Assembly (NCBI RefSeq): GCF_036250695.1
Contig: NZ_CP109427.1
Location: forward strand, 7,998,001-8,062,000
From: Streptomyces sp. NBC_01497
Lineage (GTDB): Bacteria; Actinomycetota; Actinomycetes; Streptomycetales; Streptomycetaceae
Direction: 5' to 3'
DNA: 64,000 nt
The first letter of the stretch is position 1. Every line of letters starts with the position of its first letter. The notes beneath the pieces were generated by a model. That model saw only the letters and a list, made by a program, of their open reading frames with translations, was not told the DNA's origin and searched no databases. Below are positions 1 through 8,549 of the stretch, one piece after another. The position numbers and the translations under genes are program-made.

Positions 1-1
1 G

Positions 2-1324
2 CTGCGGAAGTCCGCCGCGCGCGTCACGGAACGCATGGGGGCCTTCGACGCCGAGGTGATCGACGTCGGCTTCATCTCCGACGCCCAGGAGGGCGCGGCG
101 GCGGCCGAGAAGCTCCGCGTCGCCGACTGCGACCTCATCGTGGGATTCCTGACGACCTACATGACCGCGAGCATGCTGGTGCCCGTCGCCCAGCGCAGTG
201 GCGCCCCCGTCCTGCTGATCAACCTGCAGCCGTCACCGTCGATGGACCACGCGAGCTTCGACACCGGCCAGTGGCTCGCCTACTGCGGTGCCTGCCCGCT
301 GCCCGAGATGGCCAACGGCTTCGAACGCGTCGGGGTCCCCTTCCGCTCCGTCTCCGGCCATCTGGAGGACGAACGGGCCTGGGCACGCATCGGGCGCTGG
401 ATCACGGCCGCCGGGGTCCGCTCCGTCCTCAAAAACGGCAGGCACGGCCTCATGGGGCACCTCTACCCCGGCATGTACGACGTGTCCACGGACCTCACCA
501 TGGTCACCGGCAACCTCGGCGGCCACATGGAGGTCCTGGAGTTCGACGACCTCAGGGTCCGGGCCGAGAAGGTCTCCGACGACGAGGTCGACGCCAAGCT
601 CGCCGAGACCCGCACGGTCTTCGACATCGCGGACTCCGTGGTGGAGGACGACCTGCGCTGGGCCGCCCGGGTCTCCGTCGGGCTCGACTCCCTCGTCGCC
701 GAGTTCGATCTGGACTCCCTCGCCTACTACCACCGCGGCCTCGACGGTGAGACGCACGAACGCCTGGGCGCCGGCATGATCCTCGGCGCCTCGCTGCTCA
801 CCGCGCGCGGTGTGCCTGCCTGCGGCGAGTACGAGCTGCGGACCTCGCTGGCGATGCTCATCGCCGACCGGTTCGGCGCCGGCGGCTCCTTCACCGAACT
901 GCAGGCGCTCGACTTCGACGCGGGCGTCGTCGAGATGGGCCACGACGGCCCCGGCCACCTCGCCATCAGTGAGCACAAACCGCTGCTGCGGGGACTCGGC
1001 GTGTACCACGGCAAGCGCGGCTGGGGCGTGTCCGTGGAGTTCGATGTACGGCACGGGCCCGTCACGCTCGTGGGCCTCGGCCAGAGCAGGGACGGTGCCT
1101 ACCGGCTGGTCGCCGCCGAGGGTGAGGTCGTCGGCGGGCCGCTGCTGGAGATCGGCAACACCACCTCGCGCGTCGACTTCGGCTGCGACCCGGGGGAGTG
1201 GACGGACGCCTGGAGCGCGAGCGGCGTCGGCCACCACTGGGCCCTCGCCACCGGGCGGCTGCTGCCCGACCTGCGCGCGCTGGCCGGCCTGACGGGGCTC
1301 GACCTCGTCGAGGTCACCGTCTGA
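2..1324 (+). CDS. L-fucose/L-arabinose isomerase family protein, 5' truncated by window edge
   Basis: The frame is open from base 2 with no start codon before the ATG at 35, so the true N-terminus probably lies outside the window; 440 codons are visible. The sequence has the look of the L-arabinose/L-fucose isomerase superfamily, which interconverts aldoses and ketoses using a divalent metal. Segments such as NLGGHMEVLEF, PACGEYELRT and the C-terminal GNTTSRVDFG match conserved blocks that supply metal-binding and substrate residues. It is probably cytoplasmic. The TGA stop (1322-1324) overlaps the ATG of a LacI-family regulator by one base, so the two are translationally coupled and the regulator probably responds to the sugar handled here. 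The true substrate cannot be read from sequence. Confidence 0.8.
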   Translation: MRKSAARVTERMGAFDAEVIDVGFISDAQEGAAAAEKLRVADCDLIVGFLTTYMTASMLVPVAQRSGAPVLLINLQPSPSMDHASFDTGQWLAYCGACPLPEMANGFERVGVPFRSVSGHLEDERAWARIGRWITAAGVRSVLKNGRHGLMGHLYPGMYDVSTDLTMVTGNLGGHMEVLEFDDLRVRAEKVSDDEVDAKLAETRTVFDIADSVVEDDLRWAARVSVGLDSLVAEFDLDSLAYYHRGLDGETHERLGAGMILGASLLTARGVPACGEYELRTSLAMLIADRFGAGGSFTELQALDFDAGVVEMGHDGPGHLAISEHKPLLRGLGVYHGKRGWGVSVEFDVRHGPVTLVGLGQSRDGAYRLVAAEGEVVGGPLLEIGNTTSRVDFGCDPGEWTDAWSASGVGHHWALATGRLLPDLRALAGLTGLDLVEVTV

Positions 1325-2358
1325 TGGACCGGGCCCGGCCGGCGGGGATCAAGGACGTCGCCGACGCGGCCGGAGTGTCCGTCGGCACCGTGTCCAACGT
1401 CATCAACCGCCCCGACACCGTCACGGACGGCACCCGCCGCCGGGTCCTCGGGGCCATCGCCCGCCTCGGCTATGTCCGCAGCGAGTCGGCCCGGCAACTG
1501 CGCGCCGGCAGCAGCCGCATGCTGGGCCTGCTCGTGCTCGACCTGGCCAACCCGTTCTTCGTCGCGCTGGCCTCCGGCGCGGAGCGCTCCGCGCGTGACG
1601 CCGGGCTCGGCGTGATGGTGTGCGACAGCGCGGAGAGCACCGACGAGGAGGCCGCCTACCTGACGATCTTCTCCGAGCAGCGGGTCCGTGGGGTCCTCGT
1701 CACGCCGGCCGACCGGACGGGGCACACCCTCGGCATCCTCCGCCACCACGGCATACCGTTCGTCTCCGTCGACCGCGTCGTGCCGAGCGAGGACGGCTGC
1801 TCCGTGTCCGTGGACGACGTGACGGGCGGCTCGCTCGCCGTGCACCACCTGCTGCTGGGCGGGCACCGCTCACTCGCGTACATCAGCGGCCCGATGCACC
1901 TGACCCAGTGCCAGGAGCGGTATGAGGGGGGCCTCGCCGCGCTCGCTGCGGCGGGCCTGCCGCCCGGCACGATGCGGCACATCGGAGCCGCGCGCCTCGA
2001 CGTGGCCTCCGGGCGTGACGCGGGCGCCCGGCTGCTCGGCACCCAGCCGCTGCCGACCGGGGTGTTCTGCGCCAACGACCTCCTGGCCCTCGGGGTGCTG
2101 CAGGCGCTGTACGAGGCGGGGGTCCGTGTTCCGGAGGACGTCGCCCTCGTCGGGTACGACGACATGGAGTTCGCGGCCGCCGCGGCGGTGCCCCTCACCT
2201 CGGTGCGCCAGCCCGCGCGCCGGATGGGGGAACTGGCGGCCGGCCTGCTCATCGAGGAGACGGGGGAGCAGGCGGCCGGTCACCGGCACCGCCGGATCGT
2301 GCTGGAGCCCGAACTCGTGGTGCGCGCCTCGACCCTGCAGCCGCGCCGCCGAGCCTGA
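1324..2358 (+). CDS. LacI-family transcriptional regulator
   Basis: This 344-residue protein begins with a classic LacI helix-turn-helix (IKDVADAAGVSVGTVSNVIN, residues about 9-28). A periplasmic-binding-protein-like sensor domain follows, with the family blocks DLANPFF, VSVDRV, FCANDLLALG and VALVGYDDMEF. It is expected to bind a palindromic operator as a dimer and release it when a sugar binds. The ATG shares its A with the stop codon of the upstream isomerase, so it is part of that operon, and autoregulation or control of the isomerase is the natural inference. The cognate operator would lie upstream of the window. It is a formal candidate for binding the TGAGAGCGCTCTCA sites found at 14.2 and 39.5 kb, but nothing in the sequence proves this. 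Confidence 0.9.
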   Translation: MDRARPAGIKDVADAAGVSVGTVSNVINRPDTVTDGTRRRVLGAIARLGYVRSESARQLRAGSSRMLGLLVLDLANPFFVALASGAERSARDAGLGVMVCDSAESTDEEAAYLTIFSEQRVRGVLVTPADRTGHTLGILRHHGIPFVSVDRVVPSEDGCSVSVDDVTGGSLAVHHLLLGGHRSLAYISGPMHLTQCQERYEGGLAALAAAGLPPGTMRHIGAARLDVASGRDAGARLLGTQPLPTGVFCANDLLALGVLQALYEAGVRVPEDVALVGYDDMEFAAAAAVPLTSVRQPARRMGELAAGLLIEETGEQAAGHRHRRIVLEPELVVRASTLQPRRRA

Positions 2359-2550
2359 CGGCGCCGGGCAAGCCCCGGCCTCTCGCCCGTTCGTCCCGCG
2401 ATCCGGTGCCCGGGCCTCGCCGGTGGCGCCGGGCACCGCCGCCGAGTCCGAAAATCCGACCGCCGCCGCAGAACTGTTGTGCCGTCCTCTCGTTGGGGGA
2501 TGCGGGACACCGCCTCGGTGTCCCGGACGAACCGGCGAGCGGAGAACTTC

Positions 2551-3051
2551 ATGGCGGGCGCGGCGACGCACGGTGGAAGCCCCAGGCGCACCCTTGTGCG
2601 CACCTTGTTCGGCCTCGGTGTGCTCGGCGGTACGGCCGCCGCTCTCAGCCCGCTCGTACGGGCCGACGGAGCGGCCCTCGGCGGGGCGGCCGTGCCGGAT
2701 TCCGCTGCCGCGGCGGCGCCCGGCGCGGGAGCCGATCCATACGGGCCGTCCACCGGGCCCGTTACGGAGGAGACATACCGGGGGCGTCACATCAGGGTGC
2801 GGCACAGCGCCGGGCAGGATGCCGTCGAGGCCGCCGTGCCGGCTCCGGGCGTGTACCCCGCCGCCGCGTCGGACGACGTCCTGATCGACGGCAGACCGCT
2901 GCCCGTGATGCGACGCGCCGACGGCAGCTACCTGAGCGCGGTCAACCACTACGAGTCGTTCCCCACGCTGGTCGCCGCGGCCCGCGCCGCCGTGGACGAC
3001 CTGCGCGGGGCCCGGCTCGCCCTGGACGACCCGATGATCCACCACGCCTGA
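2551..3051 (+). CDS. melC1: Tyrosinase cofactor / copper chaperone (MelC1-type)
   Basis: This 166-residue protein is the small caddie protein encoded just before bacterial tyrosinases. It delivers copper to apo-tyrosinase and carries it out through the Tat pathway. The N-terminus has [11 protein letters not shown] followed by a hydrophobic stretch, consistent with a Tat-like signal. The C-terminal half has the conserved core ([39 protein letters not shown]), including the Tyr/His region that contacts the enzyme. I chose the ATG at 2551 because GGAG lies six bases upstream; an in-frame ATG at 2479 would add 24 unlikely residues. An Ala/Pro/Gly-rich linker after the signal makes it longer than many MelC1 proteins. 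Tyrosinase begins 24 bases downstream. Confidence 0.9.
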   Translation: MAGAATHGGSPRRTLVRTLFGLGVLGGTAAALSPLVRADGAALGGAAVPDSAAAAAPGAGADPYGPSTGPVTEETYRGRHIRVRHSAGQDAVEAAVPAPGVYPAAASDDVLIDGRPLPVMRRADGSYLSAVNHYESFPTLVAAARAAVDDLRGARLALDDPMIHHA

Positions 3052-3075
3052 CGTCTCCGGGAGGACAGCCACCGC

Positions 3076-3942
3076 ATGTACACCAGGAAGAACCAGCGCG
3101 ATCTCGGCGCGGCGGAGAAGAGGAGCTTCGTCGAGGCGGTACTCGAACTGAAACGGCGCGGCGACTACGACGGATTCGTCCGTACGCATGTCGAGTTCTA
3201 CACGCCGGACGGGGAGAGCGGCCTGCGTTCCGGCCACATGGCCCCCACTTTCTTTCCCTGGCACCGCCGCTTCCTGCTGGAGTTCGAGCAGGCGCTGCGG
3301 TCGGTCGACCCCAAGGTCACCGTCCCGTACTGGGACTGGAGTACGGACAACACCCCGGCCGCCGCCCTGTGGGGCGAGGACTTCCTCGGCGGCACGGGCC
3401 GTCAGGAGGACCAGCAGGTGATGACCGGCCCGTTCGCGTACACGACGGGCAACTGGCGGATCGAGGGCAACGTGACCGACGACGCGTTCCTGACGCGGGA
3501 CCTCGGGCGTCCCGGCCGCGACCCCATCGCCCTGCCCACCGGGCAGGAACTGGAGCGGGCCCTGTCGGAGAGCGTCTACGACGTGTCGCCCTGGGACTCG
3601 ACCCCGTCGCGCGGGTTCCGCAACGGCCTGGAGGGCTGGGTGGGACCGGGTGCGGACCAGCCCTGGCGCAACCACAACCGCGTGCACCGCTGGGTCGGCG
3701 GCGAGATGCTGGGGGCCGCGTCCCCGAACGACCCGGTCTTCTGGCTCCACCACGCCTTCATCGACCTGCTGTGGGACCGCTGGCAACAGCGCCACCCGAA
3801 GGCGGGTTACCAGCCGGCGAAGAAGCTGGTAACGGGCGACCGGCAGGCCGGACGGGTGCTCAGCCTGGACGAGCCGATGCCGCCCTGGAACGTGAAGCCG
3901 AGTGCCCTGCTCGGCCACGCGGGGATCTACCGCTACGCCTGA
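3076..3942 (+). CDS. melC2: Tyrosinase (type-3 copper monooxygenase)
   Basis: This 288-residue protein oxidises monophenols and o-diphenols to quinones, the first step to melanin. The six copper-ligand histidines can be placed: H38, H54 and H63 for CuA (HVEFYTP, GHMAP, PWHRR) and H200, H204 and H226 (or H225) for CuB (HNRVH, FWLHHAFID). YWDWS (85-89) is also typical. Its length fits the Streptomyces MelC2 family (about 270-290 residues). There is no signal peptide, as expected for an enzyme exported with its caddie protein. A GGGAGG ribosome-binding site precedes the ATG. It forms an operon with the cofactor gene and is followed by a strong hairpin terminator at 3995-4031. Confidence 0.95.
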   Translation: MYTRKNQRDLGAAEKRSFVEAVLELKRRGDYDGFVRTHVEFYTPDGESGLRSGHMAPTFFPWHRRFLLEFEQALRSVDPKVTVPYWDWSTDNTPAAALWGEDFLGGTGRQEDQQVMTGPFAYTTGNWRIEGNVTDDAFLTRDLGRPGRDPIALPTGQELERALSESVYDVSPWDSTPSRGFRNGLEGWVGPGADQPWRNHNRVHRWVGGEMLGAASPNDPVFWLHHAFIDLLWDRWQQRHPKAGYQPAKKLVTGDRQAGRVLSLDEPMPPWNVKPSALLGHAGIYRYA

Positions 3943-3994
3943 GCCGTGTGCGACCCCGGGGTGCCGCGGCGGAGCGGTCGGCGGGCGACAACGG

Positions 3995-4031
3995 GACACG
4001 GCCCCCCGCGCGCCGCGCGGGAGGCCGTGTC
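3995..4031. terminator. Hairpin terminator between tyrosinase and chaplin genes
   Basis: GACACGGCC (3995-4003) pairs perfectly with GGCCGTGTC (4023-4031), and an inner CCCGCGC/GCGCGGG stem closes on a GCC loop. It lies 52 bases past the tyrosinase stop and before the 3' end of the minus-strand chaplin gene, so it can serve both convergent genes. There is no U-tract, which is common in Streptomyces. Confidence 0.7.
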
Positions 4032-4107
4032 ACGAGGGGTCCCTCGGCGCGGTGTCCTGCGGACGCCGCACCGACGGGGGCCGCGGACCCGCAAGGGCCC
4101 GCGGGTG

Positions 4108-4392
4108 TCAGCCGCCGTAGCCGGCGTCGTCGTGGCTGCGGTGCTGGTGGGAGTCGACGTTGGCGCAGGTGTTGCCGAAGGCCGGGTTCAGCAGGCCGAC
4201 GACGTTGACCGTGTTGCCGCAGAGGTTGACCGGCACGTGCACCGGCACCTGGAGGATGTTGCCCGACAGGACACCGGGCGAACCGACGGCGGCGGCACCC
4301 GCTCCGGCGTCGGCGGCGGCCATTCCGGCACCGCCGGCCAGGACGGCACCGGCGCCGACCAGAACGGCGGTGGCCTTCGTGATACGCGACAT
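4108..4392 (-). CDS. Short chaplin with C-terminal His/Asp-rich tail
   Basis: This 94-residue secreted protein belongs to the chaplins, small amphipathic proteins that assemble on aerial hyphae and spores. The start at 4392 has AAGGAG eight bases upstream. A Sec signal (MSRITKATAVLVGAGAVLAG...) ends near AAADA. The single chaplin domain follows (SPGVLSGNILQVPVHVPVNL, then CGNT and LLNPAFGNTC) with the two conserved cysteines. Short chaplins usually end a few residues after the second cysteine. This one continues for about 16 residues (VDSHQHRSHDDAGYGG) with three His and several Asp. There is no LAxTG sorting signal. It is divergent from the Lrp gene, with a repeat-rich spacer between them. 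Confidence 0.9.
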   Translation of the reverse strand: MSRITKATAVLVGAGAVLAGGAGMAAADAGAGAAAVGSPGVLSGNILQVPVHVPVNLCGNTVNVVGLLNPAFGNTCANVDSHQHRSHDDAGYGG

Positions 4393-4720
4393 CAGGAATC
4401 TCCTTGAACGTTTGTTGCACAGCCGCACGATGTGCGGCCTCACGCACCTACAACGCCGGGACTCACGCCGGGTAACGGATGCGCGGCAGAACACTGCCGA
4501 ACGGGTGTAAGCCGAGCGCCGCGCGGGGCTCAGGGGGTCGCGCGACCGGGTCCGCTTCCGGAGCCGCCGGGCACGCGCTCGGGAGCCGGCGGGGCGCGCT
4601 CCGGAGCCGGCGGGGCGCGCTCCGGAGCCGATCGGTGGGACGGAGGTTCCGGAATACGATGGTCATGCGTACCGGACCTGGCACCGTACGCCGCATGTCG
4701 TGTGCCACGAGGGAGTCACC
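4393..4720. other. Divergent chaplin/Lrp intergenic region
   Basis: This 328-base spacer separates divergently transcribed chaplin and Lrp genes and must hold both promoters. It contains a tandem repeat (4561-4624, listed separately). A TACGAT hexamer near 4653 could be the -10 of the Lrp gene, about 60 bases before its start. No coding potential was seen. Confidence 0.5.
4561..4624. repeat. Tandem 21-base repeats in chaplin/Lrp spacer
   Basis: Two identical 21-base units lie at 4583-4603 and 4604-4624. A degenerate copy precedes them at 4561-4581 and the first bases of a further copy follow from 4625. Each unit starts GAGCCGGCGGGGCGCG and carries GGAG...CTCC ends, so neighbouring units form short inverted repeats. 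A two-turn period fits phased protein binding, but simple slippage would also produce it. Confidence 0.75.
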
Positions 4721-5206
4721 ATGAAATTTGATGCGGTCGACCGTGCTTTGCTGCGGGAGTTGCAGGACGACGCCCGACAGACCAATCGCGACCTGGCGGC
4801 CAAGACGGGCGTCTCGCCCTCGACCTCGCTGGAGCGCGTCAAGCTGCTGCGCGAGCGGGGAGCCATCACGGGCTACCACGCCTCCGTCGACCTGGACGCC
4901 ATGGGCCGTCCGGTGCAGGCGCTGATCTCCGTACGGATCAGGCCGCCGGCACGGCCGGTGATCGAGGGGTTCCGCAACTGGGCGGCCCGGCTCCCCGAGG
5001 TCATCGGCCTCTTCGTCACCTCGGGTACGCACGATTTCCTGCTGCATGTCGCCGTGCCGGACGTGAACGGCGTCTACGCGTTCGTCATCGACCGGCTCAC
5101 CGAACGGCGCGAGGTCGCCGACGTGCAGACGACGATGGTCTACGAGCATGTCCGGCCGGGCCGGATCGACCCGGCGGCCCGGCCGGACGGCGAGCCCGGG
5201 GAATAA
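4721..5206 (+). CDS. Lrp/AsnC-family transcriptional regulator
   Basis: This 161-residue protein has the Lrp architecture. An N-terminal winged helix-turn-helix (VDRALLRELQDDARQTNRDL, then SPSTSLERVKLL) is followed by an AsnC/RAM ligand-binding domain (GYHASVDLDAMGRPVQALIS, VIGLFVTSGTHDFLLHV). Such proteins form octameric rings and respond to amino acids or related molecules. The ATG at 4721 follows GGGAG at a good distance; an ATG at 4700 is less likely. The next gene downstream (SDR) lies 91 bases away on the same strand. The divergent chaplin gene is another possible target. The ligand is unknown. Confidence 0.9.
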   Translation: MKFDAVDRALLRELQDDARQTNRDLAAKTGVSPSTSLERVKLLRERGAITGYHASVDLDAMGRPVQALISVRIRPPARPVIEGFRNWAARLPEVIGLFVTSGTHDFLLHVAVPDVNGVYAFVIDRLTERREVADVQTTMVYEHVRPGRIDPAARPDGEPGE

Positions 5207-5232
5207 GAGTCCATGAGGGTCCGGGGAATAAG
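5196..5232. repeat. Direct repeat CCGGGGAATAAG across the Lrp stop codon
   Basis: The 12-mer CCGGGGAATAAG occurs at 5196-5207, spanning the Lrp stop codon, and again at 5221-5232. The copies are 25 bases apart, just before the SDR gene. It may be a small tandem duplication or a two-site operator for the Lrp or TetR regulator. Confidence 0.6.
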
Positions 5233-5297
5233 TGAGAGTGTGACCGTCATTTACTGAGACGTACAGGAACGACGAACACGGAGAAGAGGGTCCGGAC

Positions 5298-6140
5298 ATG
5301 ACACAGACGTGGCTCATCACCGGGAGCTCCCGCGGCTTCGGCCGTGAACTGGCCGTGGCCGCCCTGGACGCGGGCGACAACGTCGTCGCGACGGCCCGCC
5401 GCCCCGAGCAGCTGGACGACCTGGTGCGGAGGTACGGCGACCGGGTCCGTACGGCGCCGCTCGACGTCACGGACCCGGCCGCCGCCGCCCTGGCCGTCCA
5501 GGTCGCCGTCGACGCGTTCGGCGGGCTCGACGTCGTCGTGAACAACGCCGGCTACGCCAATTCCTCCCCCATCGAGGAAGTGGACGAGGACGACTTCCGC
5601 GCCCAGATCGAGGCCAACCTGTTCGGCGTGTTCCATGTGACCCGGGCAGCGCTGCCGGTTCTGCGCGCTCAGCGCTCGGGCACCTTCGTACAGTTCTCGT
5701 CCATCGGCGGCCGCGTCGGCGGCTCTCCCGGACTGAGCGCCTACCAGAGCGCCAAGTTCGCCGTCGAGGGCTTCTCCGAGGTACTCAAGAACGAGGTCGG
5801 GCCCTTCGGCGTGAAGGTCATCATCGTGGAGCCGGGGGCCTTCCGCACCGAGTGGCAGGGCGCCTCGATGCGCAGGGCCGAGGTCGGTCCCGACTACGAG
5901 GCCAGCGTCGGCGCGACCCACCGCCTGCGCGCCGAGAGCGAGGGATCGGAGCCGGGCGACCCGAAGCGCGCCGCGCGCGTCATCGTCGAGGTCGTGCGCC
6001 ATCCGGAGCCGCCCACCCGGCTGCTGCTGGGAGCGGGCGCCGTTGCCCTGGCCGAGAAGTCCTCGCACGAGCGCGCGGCCGAGACCCGTGCCTGGGCACA
6101 GACCAGCCGGTCGGCCGACTTCCCCGAGGACGAGCGCTGA
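5298..6140 (+). CDS. SDR-family NAD(P)-dependent oxidoreductase
   Basis: This 280-residue classical short-chain dehydrogenase/reductase shows the cofactor motif TGSSRGFG near the N-terminus, NNAGYA, a catalytic Ser in FSSIGGR and YQSAK (Tyr-x-x-x-Lys). The post-catalytic block EPGAFRTEW is typical of the subgroup often annotated as oxidoreductase/SDR with long C-terminal tails. GAAGAGGG lies before the ATG. The stop overlaps the probable start of a TetR gene, so the pair is likely one transcript in which the repressor controls its own operon. The substrate is unknown. Confidence 0.9.
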   Translation: MTQTWLITGSSRGFGRELAVAALDAGDNVVATARRPEQLDDLVRRYGDRVRTAPLDVTDPAAAALAVQVAVDAFGGLDVVVNNAGYANSSPIEEVDEDDFRAQIEANLFGVFHVTRAALPVLRAQRSGTFVQFSSIGGRVGGSPGLSAYQSAKFAVEGFSEVLKNEVGPFGVKVIIVEPGAFRTEWQGASMRRAEVGPDYEASVGATHRLRAESEGSEPGDPKRAARVIVEVVRHPEPPTRLLLGAGAVALAEKSSHERAAETRAWAQTSRSADFPEDER

Positions 6141-6748
6141 CGGCGGCCGGGGGACTGCGCCGGGACGCGGCCGAGAACCGCACGCGCATCCTCGGCGCGG
6201 CGACGGACGCCTTCGCCGCGCACGGCCGGAACGTGTCCCTGGAGGAGATCGCCCGCCTCGCGGGTGTCGCCCCCGCGACGCTGTACCGGCGCTTCCCCTC
6301 GAAGGAGGCCCTCATCGGCGAACTCGTGTCGGTCTTCTACGGCGAACTGGTCGGGCTCGCCGAGGAAGCGCTGCGGCTGCCGCCGGGAGAGGGACTGGAC
6401 CGGCTGCTGCGCACGGTGGGCCACCGCATCGCGACCGCGCGCGGCTACCTGCCCTTCGCCTGGGGGGAGCTCGCGGGGCCCGAGCAGGTCGGCCACCTGC
6501 GCGCGTTGACGGGCCGGCTGCTCGACGACGCCAAGGCGGCCGGGGCGGTCGACCCGCGTGTCACCGTCTCGGACGTCGCCACGGTCGTCTGGGCGGTGCG
6601 CGGCGTCATCGAGACCGCGGGCGACCTCGCCCCGGACGCCTGGCAGCGCCACCTCGACTTCGTGTCGGCGGGTCTGCGCCGGGCGCCCGAGCATCTGTCC
6701 GCGCCTCCGCTCGCCATGGAGGCCGTGGACCGGATCACCGGCTCCTGA
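6137..6748 (+). CDS. TetR/AcrR-family transcriptional regulator, probable CTG start
   Basis: The protein (about 203 residues) has a TetR N-terminal helix-turn-helix (NRTRILGAATDAFAAHG, then VSLEEIARLAGVAPATLYRR, FPSKEALIGEL) and a helical ligand domain with SBP56-type features (RGVIETAGDLAPDAWQRHLD). The start is odd. In this frame there is no ATG, GTG or TTG between the far-upstream ATG at 5852 (deep inside the SDR gene) and the HTH. The first GTG, at 6233, would remove half of the DNA-binding domain. The best start is CTG at 6137, which overlaps the SDR stop as CTGA; CTG at 6155 is the alternative. It is coupled to the SDR gene. Confidence 0.8.
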   Translation: MTAAGGLRRDAAENRTRILGAATDAFAAHGRNVSLEEIARLAGVAPATLYRRFPSKEALIGELVSVFYGELVGLAEEALRLPPGEGLDRLLRTVGHRIATARGYLPFAWGELAGPEQVGHLRALTGRLLDDAKAAGAVDPRVTVSDVATVVWAVRGVIETAGDLAPDAWQRHLDFVSAGLRRAPEHLSAPPLAMEAVDRITGS

Positions 6749-6846
6749 CCCGGTCGCGCCGCGCCCCGCCATCGCCCGGACGCCGGGCCGCGAGGACGTA
6801 CGGCCGCCGGGAAGTGCGAGGGCCCGAATGGTGGGATGGTTGACGC

Positions 6847-8532
6847 ATGGCCGATGGGGGTCCCCCCGGTGGTGTCGCGCCGGAGACGCACAGCTCGCCT
6901 GCCCATCCGGCCCAGGCGCATGTGCCGGGCCGTATGGGCAGTTTCGACTGGGATCTGCGCCGCGGCCGGCTCGACCTCGACCCGTCGGCGCTCGACGTGC
7001 TCGGCCTGCGCCCCGACGAGTACGACGGCCGGGCGACGAGCGCCACGCGGCTGGTCCCGCCGGAGGAGGCCGCCCGGCTGCGGGCCAGGGCCCGGCTCGT
7101 GCTGCTGCAGGGCGCCGACGGTTTCGGGGCCTACTACCGCACGCGGGGACAGGACGGCGTGCTGCGCACCCTGCACTCGCAGGCCCAGATCCGCTACGAC
7201 GGCAGGGGCCGGCCATGCCGGCTCGTCGGGGTGGTGCGCGAGGCGGACAGCGCGGGTACGGGCATCGGCGAGAGTGCCGGCCGCACCGACCTGACCGAGC
7301 GCCTGACCTTGCTGATGGGGCAGGCCGTGTCGGTGGGGGACGTCAGCGCCGCCCTCAACGACCGCGAGGTGCTCGGCAGCCTCGGAGCCCTCGGCATGAC
7401 GCTCGGGATGGTGGAGGGAGGCCGGATCCACCTGCTCGCCCTGCCGGACCTGGAACTTGGCCTTCCGGTCGTAGACCGGCCGCGGCTCGACGAACCGCTG
7501 CCGATGGCGCAGGTCATCAGGACGAACCAGCCCCTGTTCGTACGCTCCCCCAAGCAGTTCCGTACGGACTACCCGACGATGTGGCCGGACACCGAACCGT
7601 TCCCGCTCGGAGCGGGGGCCTACCTGCCGCTCATCACCGAGGGCAGGACCATCGGCGTGCTCGGTGCGCTCTTCCCCGAGCCGCACTCCTTCCACGCGGC
7701 GGAGCGCAACCTCCTGCTGACGCTCGCCAGCGGCATCGGCCAGAGCCTGCAGGGTGCCCTGCTGCACAGCCAGGAGCACGACCTGGCGGAGAACCTGCAG
7801 CAGGCCATGCTGCCGCGCGTCGTCCCGTGCATCCCCGGCGCGGCCGTCGCCGTCCGCTATCGGTCGGCACGGCTCGGCCGCAGCGTCGGCGGTGACTGGT
7901 ACGACGTGGTCCCACTGGCCGCCGGCGGAGTGGGTCTGACCATCGGCGACGTGCAGGGCCACGACACGGACGCGGCCGTCGTGATGGGCCAGCTGCGCAT
8001 GGTGCTCTCCGCATACGTCGCCGAGGGACACCCGGCGGCCACCGCGATGGCCCGGACCTCGGCGTTCCTGCGTGAGCTCGACACGGACCGGTTCGCGACC
8101 TGCACCTACGTGAACACGGACCTTGCGACGGGCCGGCTGCGCATCGTCCGGGCAGGACACCTCGACGCCCTGATACGGCGACGGGACGGCACCTGTGAGT
8201 GGATCCCGTCCGGCGGCGGACTGCCGCTCGGGCTCTCCGCCGAGTTCGCCGGGTCCGGGGCCATCGACTACCCCGTCACGGAGGCGCGGCTCGGGCCCGG
8301 TGAGACGGTGCTGCTGTGCACGGACGGTCTGGTCGAAGTGCCGGGCACCGACCTGGGCACCCGGATGCGGGTGCTGAGCGACACGGTGGCCGAGGGCCCC
8401 GAGGAGGTGGAGGCGCTCGCCGGATACCTGCTGGACAAGGCGGCCGACCTCAACGGCGGCGACGACATGGCGCTCCTCCTGCTGCGCCGCGACGACGCGC
8501 CGGACGGGGCACCGGACCTCGCCGGAGCCTGA
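6847..8532 (+). CDS. PAS-GAF-PP2C (SpoIIE/RsbU-type) serine phosphatase
   Basis: This 561-residue signalling protein has a PAS-like sensor (about 30-135, FDWDLRRGRLDLDPSALDVLG), a GAF domain (about 150-300) and a C-terminal SpoIIE/RsbU phosphatase domain (about 320-550). All PPM metal motifs are present: GGDWYDV, IGDVQGHDTDAAVVMGQLR, CTDGLVE and GGDDMALL. Family members dephosphorylate anti-anti-sigma factors, so this is probably a cytosolic switch for an alternative sigma factor. Streptomyces carries many paralogues and no cognate partner is adjacent. No transmembrane segment is seen. A hairpin terminator follows 17 bases after the stop. Confidence 0.9.
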   Translation: MADGGPPGGVAPETHSSPAHPAQAHVPGRMGSFDWDLRRGRLDLDPSALDVLGLRPDEYDGRATSATRLVPPEEAARLRARARLVLLQGADGFGAYYRTRGQDGVLRTLHSQAQIRYDGRGRPCRLVGVVREADSAGTGIGESAGRTDLTERLTLLMGQAVSVGDVSAALNDREVLGSLGALGMTLGMVEGGRIHLLALPDLELGLPVVDRPRLDEPLPMAQVIRTNQPLFVRSPKQFRTDYPTMWPDTEPFPLGAGAYLPLITEGRTIGVLGALFPEPHSFHAAERNLLLTLASGIGQSLQGALLHSQEHDLAENLQQAMLPRVVPCIPGAAVAVRYRSARLGRSVGGDWYDVVPLAAGGVGLTIGDVQGHDTDAAVVMGQLRMVLSAYVAEGHPAATAMARTSAFLRELDTDRFATCTYVNTDLATGRLRIVRAGHLDALIRRRDGTCEWIPSGGGLPLGLSAEFAGSGAIDYPVTEARLGPGETVLLCTDGLVEVPGTDLGTRMRVLSDTVAEGPEEVEALAGYLLDKAADLNGGDDMALLLLRRDDAPDGAPDLAGA

Positions 8533-8549
8533 TCCTCCGCGCTGCTGCG

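Noticed and set aside
1870..3999. A 709-codon open frame on the minus strand across the LacI and tyrosinase genes.
   Set aside because: It is the antisense of two clearly coding genes with family motifs. Long antisense frames are expected at this GC content and its sequence has no motif.
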